Positions 10,701-17,845 of a DNA stretch of 20,104 bases are shown piece after piece. The DNA lies in NCBI GenBank assembly GCA_021793335.1, contig JAJYSW010000025.1, positions 1 through 20,104 on the forward strand. Direction: 5' to 3'. Under the pieces are notes generated by a model, which ran no database searches, had not been told where the DNA came from, and saw nothing but the letters and a program-made list of their open reading frames with translations. Every line of letters starts with the position of its first letter. The stretch's first letter is position 1. The position numbers were made by a program, and so were the translations under genes. The DNA is from Actinomycetes bacterium (GTDB taxonomy: Bacteria; Actinomycetota; Actinomycetes; Mycobacteriales; Micromonosporaceae).

Positions 10701-11988
10701 CGGCGACAAGCCGATCGTGGCGATGAAGGACTTCGGCGTCCGGGTCCAGGAGAAGCCCGGCACGCCGTACCGCCCCGAAGCGGCCGGCATCCCGGAATTC
10801 CTCGGCCGCCGCAACGCGACGGGCGAGGCCGCGTTCATCAACGAGCTGCACCTGGCGCACGCAGCCAAAGGCGACCTCGCCACCGCCATGGGCAAGGAAT
10901 TCGAGATCTACTCCGGCGGCCGGCGCGCACCGTACATCCCCAACGGGGACTTCCAATTCGTGGACCGGATCATGCGACTGGACGGCACCCGCGGGGACCT
11001 GAGGCCCGGCTCGACGATGGCGACGGAATACGATTCACCGCCCGAAGCCTGGTACTACCGCGACAACGGCCGCGCGGGCATGCCCAACTGCGTGGCCATG
11101 GAGACCTCCCTGCAAGCGGCCATCCTCCTCGGCTACTACCTGGGGGCCACACTCGCCAGTCCCGAAGAGGAGCTGTCCATCCGCAACCTCGACGGACGCG
11201 CCGCCTTCATCGCACAGCCGGACCTGCGAGGCAAGACCATCCGGCACGAATCGGAGCTGCTGTCCAGCCAGGCCGTCCCCGGCGCGACCCTCCAGAACTT
11301 CCGCTACCGGCTCTACGCCGACGGCGAACCGTTCTACGAAGGAGAGTCGCTGTTCGGGTACTTCACCGAACAGGCGCTCGCCAACCAGGTCGGCCTCGAC
11401 TCCGGCGCATACGTCGCCCCTTGGCTGGAGGCCAACCGCGATTCCCTCGACCCGGCCGCCGTGCGAAAACTGCCGGTGCGCGAGGCCGACCACTGGTTCG
11501 AGCCGCAGCCCGACACCGGTCTGCGCCTCGGCGACGGTCACCTGCGCGGTCTGATCGACGAGGTCGAACTCGTCCCGGACGGAGGCGACCACGGCGCCGG
11601 CTACCTCTTCGGGCGACGCGAGATCGACCCAGGGGACTGGTACTTCGACCGCCACTTCCACCGCGACCCGGTGATGCCCGGCTCCCTCGGTGTCGAAGCC
11701 GTCCTGCAGGCACTGCAGCTGTACGTCATCGAATCCGGGCTCGCCGACGGCATGGGGGAGGTCCGGTTCACCGTCCCGCACGAGGTGCCCATGTCGTGGA
11801 AGTACCGCGGCCAGATCCTGCGCGGCGACGGCGAGATGACGTTCGACGCGCACATCAAGGAGGTCCGCCGGGACGACGACCGCCTCGTCGTCATCGCGGA
11901 CGCGAACGTATGGAAGCCCGGCCTGCGCATCTACGAACTGACCGACACGGCCGTCGAGGTCGTTCCCGTCCAGGAGGATCCCCAGTGA
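4729..11988 (+). CDS. pfaC: PfaC-like PUFA synthase subunit: KS-CLF-AT and tandem FabA-type dehydratases (2419 aa)
   Basis: The KS (about 12-460) has Cys207 in DAACSS, His340 in ECHATGT and His378 in GNVGH, so it should catalyse chain-extending condensation. A second KS fold (about 473-870) has Ala687 where the Cys should be and is a chain-length factor. The AT (about 1048-1380) resembles PfaB/Pfa3-type domains: FVYPG replaces the usual GQG, with Ser1150 in GYSLGE and His1269 in MHCPI. A Pro/Ala-rich linker (about 1448-1616) precedes four hot-dog units starting near 1653, 1859, 2065 and 2268. Units 2 and 4 keep FabA-like active sites (CHFTGDPVLAGSL with His1905; RHFHRDPVMPGSLGVEA with His2309). 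Units 1 and 3 lack this His and look like the non-catalytic halves of PfaC double hot dogs. KS-CLF-AT-DH order matches myxobacterial Pfa3 rather than marine PfaC, but the terminal acylglycerolphosphate acyltransferase of Pfa3 is absent. The stop overlaps the next start. Confidence 0.93.
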   Translation: MSTAHRGASGCGEPVAIVGMACLLPGAGSPEAFWDGLIAGADHRIEGGPDVFGTDPTVPGGWGDAEHRITTTRGGFVREPKIDLTGLRLPADELAGLGRVVRWSLHTVREALADAGLDRATERFARTGLVLGNYSFPTEESVGLCVPQTRDAVTEGLARAGLPLLSADEEHREEPAAENLWPFGAPAVATAAALGLGGPRLTLDAACSSALYGMSLARDYLATGRADVMVAGAVCAPDPLLIHLSFSDLHAYPDNGVAQPFDERSTGILTGQGAGVFVLKRLADALRDGDRIHAVMEAVGLANDGAGRHLLSPNTAGQIRAYERAYASLDPAGVQYIECHATGTPLGDTAELTGLTEYFAAREAEVPLLGSVKGNVGHLLTVAGFTSALKTVLALRHGVIPGTPGVASPRRPAGAEAAADRLVLENRDWPEHEGPRRAAVSAFGFGGTNAHLVLAEPPSAAAAPAEPPVATADEPTLAVVGLGAKLGPLADPDALAAAVREGEPVLVERPENRWYGTDSLTNGPLSGTGAAGVDPLGGYFDSLDVHPRTYRIPPNELAQANPQHLALFEAAEQALAEAGYPAPPLGSRAGELPESRVAVVIAMEMEPRTHTHRARFDIGAHVRAECSRAGVRLDAEQLDRLEAAVRGAVHDPIGANEVLSYIGNIMASRISMSRNLTGPSFTVAADATAGVRALEVAGLLLLDPTIEAVLVGGVDLAAGAESTRSRARIADRRGEHLPPLGDGAAALVVTRETDGAGRRAYATVEALHVHTAAATGDAIAGAAQGALDAAGLAPADVDYLELGGAGVGNRLVEAAALASVYRSGGPEDEYGCALGSTAALVGDTGRAAPLAAMVSTMLTMRRAEHPAAPKGLFDDAADWDGALAGSRFTMLGETQPWLLDRRGGRRTAALSVIGESDAAHAVAAHLLLRSPAPREEDAAPTVDWTAGPGPWILPIHADDGPGLAAAAGALRARLDETGDAAEAVREAVRAPRDGRLTAVLVAPDAERLAAELAAAERDLARTAADGGEWSTPSGSYFTARPIGPDGRVAFVYPGAFTTYPGAGRDLLRLFPGLRDDFERRADRPAERFKHRRLYPRARGPVPRAELMRHEGELIEDIPVMLAAGTNFAVLHTQLLRDVLGIEPHGGFGYSLGESSMLFATGVWAESARDDAALAASPLFADRLRGRRERVREEWALPESTPDSQVWATRVLLASPEAVRTAMLGFDRVFLTHVNTPREVVVAGDPEQVRELIEKLDCQSARSPANHVMHCPIVAPEAADLAALNDYPLSDRTPDLELLSAYDYGAVPAVDSTALADRIAHTLCSTIDFARLARTAHDRGFRYFIEVGPGATCTRWISETLNGLPHVAATVDRRGGPPGTELARALARLVAHGLDVDLGVLFQARGSAHVKGSPVLAVPCGGESIVDRVARAATGLLPPSSTQDPTEVTMHTGHESDPVPSPAAAPADTEPEREAAIAAADRIVIEGDPFVHLPEPPRAQPTEHRPERRTPGAPRPAAPIGGADRFDPLRALAANVARAHRAALQAQHAFLDGSLRSLEGPANGAAAPPAPPAPAAPPALAAPAAPVPPAPLVPAPPPAAPPAPLAPPTPRADGAATVIWDEHDLLEFARGDAAPVFGPAFAEVDGYSRRCRLPEPPYHFVSRVTRLKGETGVFEPSEITTEYDVPMDAWYTVDGLVPCAVTIEAGQCDMLLIAYLGIDFKNRGERVYRLLDSRLVFHGGLPREGQTLRYDIKIDRFVWNGDSLLFFFNYRCYADGELILELLDACAGFFSPAELEDSLGIVESAADVKRREAMTPAWFKPLARTERTALTADDLQLLSEGRPGEVFGPRWDQTADGTNPSLRLPEAMLRMIDEVTSIDRLAGPRSLGHLTAVKRLDPDAWYFTCHFTGDPVLAGSLIAEGSVQLLQVYAMYLGMHMVFPDAEFQAVPGLETAVKVRGQIAPDTAEVRYEVDITGLSMLPRPTVIADITVYDGDKPIVAMKDFGVRVQEKPGTPYRPEAAGIPEFLGRRNATGEAAFINELHLAHAAKGDLATAMGKEFEIYSGGRRAPYIPNGDFQFVDRIMRLDGTRGDLRPGSTMATEYDSPPEAWYYRDNGRAGMPNCVAMETSLQAAILLGYYLGATLASPEEELSIRNLDGRAAFIAQPDLRGKTIRHESELLSSQAVPGATLQNFRYRLYADGEPFYEGESLFGYFTEQALANQVGLDSGAYVAPWLEANRDSLDPAAVRKLPVREADHWFEPQPDTGLRLGDGHLRGLIDEVELVPDGGDHGAGYLFGRREIDPGDWYFDRHFHRDPVMPGSLGVEAVLQALQLYVIESGLADGMGEVRFTVPHEVPMSWKYRGQILRGDGEMTFDAHIKEVRRDDDRLVVIADANVWKPGLRIYELTDTAVEVVPVQEDPQ
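9405..9573 (+). repeat. Pro/Ala-rich low-complexity linker inside the PfaC-like gene
   Basis: About 56 residues made almost wholly of Pro and Ala, from imperfect iterations of CCG/GCC/GCT codons, link the KS-CLF-AT half to the dehydratase half. Such linkers are usual between megasynthase domains and are prone to length change by slippage. A similar but shorter stretch lies at 1380-1500 in the PfaA-like gene. Confidence 0.7.
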
Positions 11989-13565
11989 ACACCGGCACTC
12001 CGGTCGCCGACCGCACCGCCTTCCGCACCGACCCGGAGGGCATCTACCGGGCCTTGGCCCGACTCGACCTTCCCTGCTACCTCGCCGATACCGGAAACGG
12101 CGTCGGCGTCGGCAACACCGAGCCCGGCCCCGCCGGGTGCATCGCCGCCGTCGGCCCTCTGAGGCCGGAGACGCTCGGCAGTGCCGCATTCCGCACCCGG
12201 CACGGCCTCCGCTACGCCTATATGGGCGGCGCGATGGCCGGCGGCATCGCCTCCGAGGAGATGGTCATCGCCCTGGCCCGCTCCGGATCGCTGGCCTCCT
12301 TCGGCGCGGCGGGCCTGCTGCCCGAACGCATCGACTCGGCCCTGAGACGGTTCGCCGCCGAGATACCCGGCCTGCCTTACGCCGTCAACCTGATCCACAG
12401 CCCCAGCGAGGACGCGCTCGAACGCGACTGCGTCGAACTGCTGCTGCGCCACGGAGTGCGCTGCGTCGAAGCGTCCGCGTTCATGGACCTCACGCCGCAC
12501 GTCGTGCGCTACCGCGCGGCGGGCCTGCGCCGCGGGCCCGACGGGCGGGTCCGGGCCGATAACCGCCTGATCGCCAAGGTCTCCCGCGCGGAAGTGGCCG
12601 AGCGCTTCATGCGTCCCGCCCCCGAGGCGATCCTGACCGACCTGGCCGCACGCGGACTGATCACCGCCGAACAGGCCCGACTCGCCCGCCTGGTCCCGAT
12701 GGCCGACGACATCACCGTCGAGGCCGACTCCGGAGGCCACACGGACCGCCGCCCGCTCACCGCGCTGTTCCCGACGCTGCTGCGACTGCGCGACGCGATC
12801 GGCAAGGAGGCCCGTTACGAGTCCGCCGTCGGGCTCGGCGCGGCGGGGGGAATCGGCACGCCCCGCGCCCTCGCTGGGGCGTTCGCCATGGGCGCGGACT
12901 ACGTCGTCATCGGCTCCGTGCACCAATCGTGCCTGGAATCGGGCACTTCCGACGCCGCCCGAAGCCTGCTCGCCGCGGCATCGCTCGCCGACTGCGAGAT
13001 GGCGCCCGCGGCCGACATGTTCGAACTCGGCGTCGAACTCCAGGTGCTGAAGAAAGGCACCCTCTTCCCGATGCGCGCCAAGAAACTCTACGAGCTCTAC
13101 AAGACGTACGACGGTATCGAGGCGCTGCCGCCCGAGGAGCTCCACCGCCTCGAACAACAGGTGTTCCGGCGGCCGGTGACGGCCGTCTGGGAGGAAGTCG
13201 AACGGTATTTCGCGCGCCGCGACCCCGAGCAGCTGCACCGCGCGGCGGACGTGCCGCGACGCCGCATGGCGCTGCTGTTCCGCTGGTACCTCGGCATGGC
13301 CTCGCGCTGGGCGGTCACCGGCGAGGCCGAGCGCCGCGCCGACTACCAGGTGTGGTGCGGGCCCGCCATGGGCGCGTTCAACGAATGGGCGGTCGGCACC
13401 TACCTGGCCGCTCCGGAGAACCGCCGGGTCGCCGAAGTATCGCACCACCTGATGCACGGCGCGGCCTTCACCTCCAGGGTGCACCAGCTCGCGCTCGGCG
13501 GCGTGCGGCTCCCCGCCTCCTGCACCGAATACCTCCCCGTCCCCGTCGCGGAGGCCGCCCGATGA
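11985..13565 (+). CDS. pfaD: PfaD-type FMN-dependent enoyl reductase of PUFA synthase
   Basis: This 526-residue protein belongs to the 2-nitropropane dioxygenase-like flavin enoyl reductases that reduce trans-2-enoyl-ACP in Pfa systems. Evidence is the ADSGGHTD motif with His252, the glycine-rich phosphate-binding GAAGGIGTP (about residues 285-293), and the PfaD signature GVELQVLKKGTLFPMRAKK followed by LYELYKTYDGIEALP. The C-terminal region (RWYLGMASRWA, YQVWCGPAMGAFNEW) also matches PfaD. GTG at 11985 is chosen because AGGAGG at 11972-11977 is seven bases upstream; it overlaps the stop of the PfaC-like gene (GTGA), implying coupled translation. Its stop overlaps the next start as well. The open frame extends far upstream but there it is only the shadow of the PfaC-like gene. 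Confidence 0.95.
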   Translation: MNTGTPVADRTAFRTDPEGIYRALARLDLPCYLADTGNGVGVGNTEPGPAGCIAAVGPLRPETLGSAAFRTRHGLRYAYMGGAMAGGIASEEMVIALARSGSLASFGAAGLLPERIDSALRRFAAEIPGLPYAVNLIHSPSEDALERDCVELLLRHGVRCVEASAFMDLTPHVVRYRAAGLRRGPDGRVRADNRLIAKVSRAEVAERFMRPAPEAILTDLAARGLITAEQARLARLVPMADDITVEADSGGHTDRRPLTALFPTLLRLRDAIGKEARYESAVGLGAAGGIGTPRALAGAFAMGADYVVIGSVHQSCLESGTSDAARSLLAAASLADCEMAPAADMFELGVELQVLKKGTLFPMRAKKLYELYKTYDGIEALPPEELHRLEQQVFRRPVTAVWEEVERYFARRDPEQLHRAADVPRRRMALLFRWYLGMASRWAVTGEAERRADYQVWCGPAMGAFNEWAVGTYLAAPENRRVAEVSHHLMHGAAFTSRVHQLALGGVRLPASCTEYLPVPVAEAAR

Positions 13566-15301
13566 CGAACGCCGTGACCGAACTCGACCAGGCCCTCGGC
13601 GACCCGACCGACCCGGAGAACCCGTACGGATACGCCGCCATGGTCGCCCGTGACGCGGCGGCCGCATTCCCGAAAGCGCTCGCGGACAAGGCCGGACCCG
13701 TGCTGCGCACCGCTTTCGCGCCCACCGCCGACGGCGGCGACCTGGTGTCCATGGACCGGACGCTGATGCAGGTCCGCGCGGTCGCACGCCGTGACGCCGC
13801 GGTCATGCCTGCCACCATGTTCTCCATCACCGCGGTCTCCTGCATCCTGGCCGCGGGCAGTGCCGAGCAGCGATCGCGAGCGGTGCGGATGCTGCGCGAG
13901 GGCGCCTCCATCGGCTTCGCGCTCTCCGAGGAGGCGCACGGCAGCGACCTGCTGGCGAACACCTGCTCGGCGACCGCCGAAGGGCCCGCCGAGCAGCCGC
14001 TTAGCTATGTACTGGACGGCGGCAAGTGGCTCGTCGGGCTGGGCGAACGATGCGAGGCCCTACTCGTGGTGGCGCGCACCGGCGCCCGCGGCCCGGGCGC
14101 GTTCTCGACACTGCTTTTGGAAGGCGCCGAGGTCGACCGGGCCCGCACCGGGCGGAGCCGGGCCCCGACCGGGATGCGCGGCATCGACTTCGCGGGCTTC
14201 GCCTTCGACGGCGCCCGGGTGCGGGCCGAAGCGCTCGTGGGCCGTCCCGGGCGGGGCCTGGAGACGGCGATGAAGGCCATGCAGGTGGTGCGGACGATGA
14301 GCACCGCCGCCAACCTGGCCTGCACCGACACCGCGCTCCGCCTGTCGTGGGACTTCGCCTCCGGCCATGAGGTCGCCGGCACGCCGGCCGCCCGGCTCCC
14401 GTACGCCCGCTGCGAATGGGCGACCGCCGCGGCCCTCCACCTGGCGGGCGACGTCGTGGCGTTGACCGCGGCCCGCGGCCTGCACGCGTTGCCCGCCGAA
14501 CAGAGCCTCTGGTCGAGCACGGCCAAGAAGGTCCTCACCGACACTTCCGAGGAGATCTTCGCCCGCTGCGCCGATGTGCTCGGCACCCGCAGCGTCCTGG
14601 CCGAGGGCCCGTACGCCGCTTTCGACACGGCGCGGCGCGACAACGCCATGGTCCGCCACATCGACACCGGCCCCGTCGCCAACGCACGTCTGATCGCCGC
14701 ACAGCTGCCGCGCCTGGCCCGCGCGGCGAGGACGGGGGAGGACCCGCGGGCGCCCGAATCCGGACTGGAGGACGTGTTCACACTCGACCGACCGCTGCCC
14801 GAACTGGAGGTCGCCGCTCTGGGCCTGTCCGGCCGCGGCCCCGACCCGGTCCTGGAGGCCCTGCCGGCGGTGGCCCGGGACGTCCGTGCCGCGCTGCCGG
14901 AGGCCCCGGACACGACCGCCGCCCAGGCGGACCGGCTGGCGGCGCTCACCCGACGCCTGGAACGCGCGGTCGCAGGGCTGCTCCACGAACTGGGCCGCGA
15001 CGGGGCGGCGGCGGACCCGATGCGGGACCACGTCCTCGCGAACCGGCTCTGCCTGCTGCACGCCGCGGCGAGCTGCCTGCTCCTGTGGCGGTGCAACCGG
15101 GGCGAGCGCCTGTACGGCTCGGCCCCCGGCGGCACGGCCTGGCTGTCCCCGGTCCTGACGGTCCTGCTCGCTCGCGCGTTCGGACGCACCGACGCGCTGG
15201 ACCGGGCCGAGACGGAGCGGCTGCTCTCGGTCGTGACACCCCTGCACGGGCAGGACCGGATGTTCTCATGCACGGCCCCCCGACTGGCCACCACCGCTTG
15301 A
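13562..15301 (+). CDS. Divergent acyl-CoA dehydrogenase-like protein (first of adjacent pair)
   Basis: This 579-residue protein has an acyl-CoA dehydrogenase fold (about 1-400) and a helical C-terminal extension of about 180 residues, as in large members of the family. The flavin-loop motif ALSEEAHGSDLLAN is present. The catalytic-base position aligns with Asp368 in HIDTGP rather than the usual Glu in EGT, and the common RxxFG motif, which helps bind FAD, is replaced by HEVAG (from His269). It may therefore be a weak enzyme, or a structural partner of the next gene product; in actinobacterial steroid degradation, unlike subunits form such heteromers. ATG 13562 overlaps the PfaD-type stop (ATGA) and GGAGG (13550-13554) lies seven bases upstream. 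Substrate is unknown; within this operon an acyl-ACP or acyl-CoA made by the Pfa proteins is the natural guess. Confidence 0.85.
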   Translation: MTNAVTELDQALGDPTDPENPYGYAAMVARDAAAAFPKALADKAGPVLRTAFAPTADGGDLVSMDRTLMQVRAVARRDAAVMPATMFSITAVSCILAAGSAEQRSRAVRMLREGASIGFALSEEAHGSDLLANTCSATAEGPAEQPLSYVLDGGKWLVGLGERCEALLVVARTGARGPGAFSTLLLEGAEVDRARTGRSRAPTGMRGIDFAGFAFDGARVRAEALVGRPGRGLETAMKAMQVVRTMSTAANLACTDTALRLSWDFASGHEVAGTPAARLPYARCEWATAAALHLAGDVVALTAARGLHALPAEQSLWSSTAKKVLTDTSEEIFARCADVLGTRSVLAEGPYAAFDTARRDNAMVRHIDTGPVANARLIAAQLPRLARAARTGEDPRAPESGLEDVFTLDRPLPELEVAALGLSGRGPDPVLEALPAVARDVRAALPEAPDTTAAQADRLAALTRRLERAVAGLLHELGRDGAAADPMRDHVLANRLCLLHAAASCLLLWRCNRGERLYGSAPGGTAWLSPVLTVLLARAFGRTDALDRAETERLLSVVTPLHGQDRMFSCTAPRLATTA

Positions 15302-15310
15302 ACGCTCACC

Positions 15311-15317
15311 GGAGAGG
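15311..15317 (+). promoter_or_regulatory. Ribosome binding site GGAGAGG fixing the start of the second dehydrogenase
   Basis: GGAGAGG lies seven bases before GTG 15325, in the 23-base gap after the previous stop. The frame itself stays open far upstream, so this site decides the start. Confidence 0.75.
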
Positions 15318-15324
15318 AACCCCT

Positions 15325-17109
15325 GTGGCAGTAGAAAACCTCATCGATCTGGCCGAACGGCTGGAGGACCACCTCGGCGACCCGCACGACGACAGCGGCT
15401 CGATGTCCTTCCAGCGACTCCTTCGATACGACGAACAAGAAGAGTACCCGCACGAGCCGACCAGTCTCCTGCAACGCTGGGGCATCCAGGAATACTGCCT
15501 GCCCGAGCATTGGGGCGGCAAGGCCGGGGACGTCGAGGTCGGCTTCAACCTCGTGCGCCTGGTGGCCCGGCGCGACCCCACGACCGCGACGGCGCTCATG
15601 ACCACCAACGTGGCGTTCATGCCCACCTGGATCGCCGGCACCGACGCCCAGGGCACCGCAGCGGTCGAGGCGATCCGGCACGGGTCGCGGATGGCCTGGG
15701 GCCTGTCCGAACGCCGCCACGGCAGCGACGTCCTCGCCAACGAGATGCGGGCCGAGCGAGTCCCGGGCGGGTACCGGCTCACCGGCGAGAAGTACCTCAT
15801 CGGCAACGCCACCGTCGCCGACGTCGTCGGCGTCCAGGCCCGCACCGCCGAACGCAACGGTCCGGCCGCCTGGTCGGTCTTCAACCTCGACAAGCGACAG
15901 TGCCCCGCCGGCACGGTCGTCCCGCTGCCCAATCAGCGACTGCACGGCCTGCGAGCCCTGGACATGAGCGGCTTCCGCCTCAACGGCGTCTTCGTGCCCG
16001 AGGAGAACCTGGTCGGCGCCGAGGGCCAAGGACTCGAACTCGCGCTGAAAGGCGCTCAAGTGGCCCGCACCGTGATCGCGAGCATCGCACTCGGAGCCGT
16101 CGACACCGCCCTGCGCGTCACTCTCGACTTCGCCGAGAGCCGCGAGATCTTCGGCCGGAAGGTCGCCGACACACCGTACTCGCGTCGCCAGCTCGCCGAG
16201 TGCTTCGCCGATCTGCTGCTCGCCGATGCCGTCAGCACCGGCGCCGTGCGCGGACTCCAGTGCAACCCCGAGCAGGCCAGCGTCTACTCCTCGGTCGTCA
16301 AATATTTCCTGCCGACGCTCCTGGAACGCACGGCAGGCCAGCTGTCCGTGGTGCTCGGCGCCCGCTTCTTCCTGCGCGACCACCCCCATTTCGGCATCTT
16401 CCAGAAGATGCTCCGCGACCTGAGCGCGGTGAGCTTCGTCGACGGCAACACGGTCGTGAACCTCAAGAACATCGCCGCGCAGCTGGCGGACCTGCTCGCG
16501 GTCGCTCGCACCGCCGAAGACCCGGCCCGAGACGAGGCCGCCGCCCGGGCCGCGGTCATGTACGGGCCCGGCGTGGAGCTCCCGGCGTGGCGCCCAGAAC
16601 GGCAGCTCCTGGTCAGCCGCGGCAAAGACGACGCATTGCTCGCCCTTCCCGTGGCGATCGCCCGCCTCCGCGCCCTGGCCGAGGAGCGGCCGGGGCCCGA
16701 TCAGCGAGAGTGGTACCGGCGCGCCGCCGACGTGGGGGACCGGCTCTTCGGCGAGCTCGACCGCCTGGCCGACGAGGCCGCCCGCATCCAGCGGGAGGCG
16801 GGCCGCGGTCACACCGGCACCGCCGAGCAGTTCCGGCTCGCCGAGCAGTACTGCGTGCTGCACGCGGGAGCGGCCGCGATCCATCTGGCCGCCTGGTCCG
16901 GCGAGACCTTGGGCGACGGCGTCGACGGGGCGGTCCTGCTGCTGCAATTGGAACGCGCGCAGCGCCTGCTGCGGCCCGTCGAGACCGTCACGGACACCGC
17001 GGTCGTCGACCGTGTCATGGACGTCCTGGGCGGTATGCACGCCGAAGGACGGCTGTTCTCGCACTGGCCGGTGCGGGTCCGGGCCTCTCGGAGCCGGGCG
17101 ACGCTGTGA
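15325..17109 (+). CDS. Acyl-CoA dehydrogenase family protein with C-terminal extension (second of pair)
   Basis: This 594-residue protein would oxidise an acyl thioester to a 2,3-enoyl thioester with FAD. Seen are the flavin/substrate-loop motif WGLSERRHGSDVLANE, TGEKYLIGNA, and REIFG (Arg273) matching the FAD-binding RxxFG motif. LRDLSAVSFVDGNT corresponds to the catalytic-base region: the base aligns with Asp373 where medium-chain dehydrogenases have Glu in EGT. About 190 mostly helical residues follow, resembling the end of its neighbour (FRLAEQYCVLHAGAA here, HVLANRLCLLHAAAS there), so the two are paralogues. Motifs are better kept here, so this is the likelier catalytic subunit. The stop overlaps the phosphopantetheinyl transferase start (GTGA), placing it in the Pfa operon. 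No signal peptide is evident; a cytoplasmic location is expected. Confidence 0.9.
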   Translation: MAVENLIDLAERLEDHLGDPHDDSGSMSFQRLLRYDEQEEYPHEPTSLLQRWGIQEYCLPEHWGGKAGDVEVGFNLVRLVARRDPTTATALMTTNVAFMPTWIAGTDAQGTAAVEAIRHGSRMAWGLSERRHGSDVLANEMRAERVPGGYRLTGEKYLIGNATVADVVGVQARTAERNGPAAWSVFNLDKRQCPAGTVVPLPNQRLHGLRALDMSGFRLNGVFVPEENLVGAEGQGLELALKGAQVARTVIASIALGAVDTALRVTLDFAESREIFGRKVADTPYSRRQLAECFADLLLADAVSTGAVRGLQCNPEQASVYSSVVKYFLPTLLERTAGQLSVVLGARFFLRDHPHFGIFQKMLRDLSAVSFVDGNTVVNLKNIAAQLADLLAVARTAEDPARDEAAARAAVMYGPGVELPAWRPERQLLVSRGKDDALLALPVAIARLRALAEERPGPDQREWYRRAADVGDRLFGELDRLADEAARIQREAGRGHTGTAEQFRLAEQYCVLHAGAAAIHLAAWSGETLGDGVDGAVLLLQLERAQRLLRPVETVTDTAVVDRVMDVLGGMHAEGRLFSHWPVRVRASRSRATL

Positions 17110-17828
17110 ACGACGCAGAGGTGTGGCTGCTGCCGGAAGCCGATGTGGACGATTGGGGGCGGCGAGGCGAGGCGATGCTCTCCGCCGACGAGCGGGCTCG
17201 CTGCTCGCGACTGCTCACCGCCTCGGCCCGTCGGCGCTGCGTGGGGGCGCGCCTCCTGTCCCGCTCGGTGCTGGCCGAGCGCGCGGGCACGGACCCGGCC
17301 CGGCTCTCCTTCACCGTAGGAGCGTTCGGGCGTCCGGAGCTGCGCCCCAATCCATGGCGGCTGCGCTTCAACCTCACGCACTCGGAAGGGCTCATCGCCT
17401 GCGCGGTGACCGCCGATCTGCCCTGCGGCATCGACGCCGAGCGGACGCCCGCCGCTGCGGACCTCGTCCGCTACGGCGCCGAGCGGTTCGCTCCGGCCGA
17501 GCGCGCCCGACTCGACGCGCTCGGGTCGGGCGCGTCGACGGCGTTCGTGGACATGTGGGTGCTCAAGGAGGCGTATACCAAGGCGCTGGGGCTGGGGTTC
17601 CAGTACCGCTTCGACGGTTTCTCGTTGATGGCCGACTCGCGGGGCGCCGTCGCCTTGGACGATCCGCGGGTGCCGGAGGCGGAAGCGGCCAGGTGGGCCT
17701 TCTCGCTGGCGACGATGCCTACGGGACACCGTCTCGCGCTCGCGGTCCGGTACCGCACCGCTTTGCATGAGCGTGCGCGTGTACCGGTCCGCGCCTTTCC
17801 CGACGGATCGGTCCTCAGTCTGCTGTGA
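17106..17828 (+). CDS. Sfp-type 4'-phosphopantetheinyl transferase (PfaE-like)
   Basis: The 240-residue product would transfer phosphopantetheine from coenzyme A to the Ser of the PfaA-like carrier domain. It has the Sfp-family motifs: FNLTHSEGLIACAV, then GIDAER with magnesium-binding Asp110 and Glu112, and WVLKEAYTKALG (Trp151 to Gly162) with Lys154, Glu155 and Lys159. Length is normal for the Sfp group. GTG 17106 overlaps the previous stop; GGAG at 17090-17093 is twelve bases upstream, so translational coupling is likely. It is the last gene of the operon and stops 17 bases from the end of the converging membrane protein gene. PUFA clusters commonly carry or need a dedicated PfaE, which supports the role. 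Confidence 0.93.
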   Translation: MNDAEVWLLPEADVDDWGRRGEAMLSADERARCSRLLTASARRRCVGARLLSRSVLAERAGTDPARLSFTVGAFGRPELRPNPWRLRFNLTHSEGLIACAVTADLPCGIDAERTPAAADLVRYGAERFAPAERARLDALGSGASTAFVDMWVLKEAYTKALGLGFQYRFDGFSLMADSRGAVALDDPRVPEAEAARWAFSLATMPTGHRLALAVRYRTALHERARVPVRAFPDGSVLSLL

Positions 17829-17845
17829 CCCGGGGGATCAGGTTC

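Noticed and set aside
7812..11984. Apparent long N-terminal extension of the PfaD-type gene in its own frame
   Set aside because: The translation is Arg/Pro-rich shadow of the PfaC-like gene; the PfaD homology begins after GTG 11985, which has a proper ribosome site.
14005..17064. A 1019-codon open frame on the minus strand
   Set aside because: It lies opposite the two dehydrogenase genes, has no family motifs, and is the kind of antisense frame that GC-rich third positions keep open.
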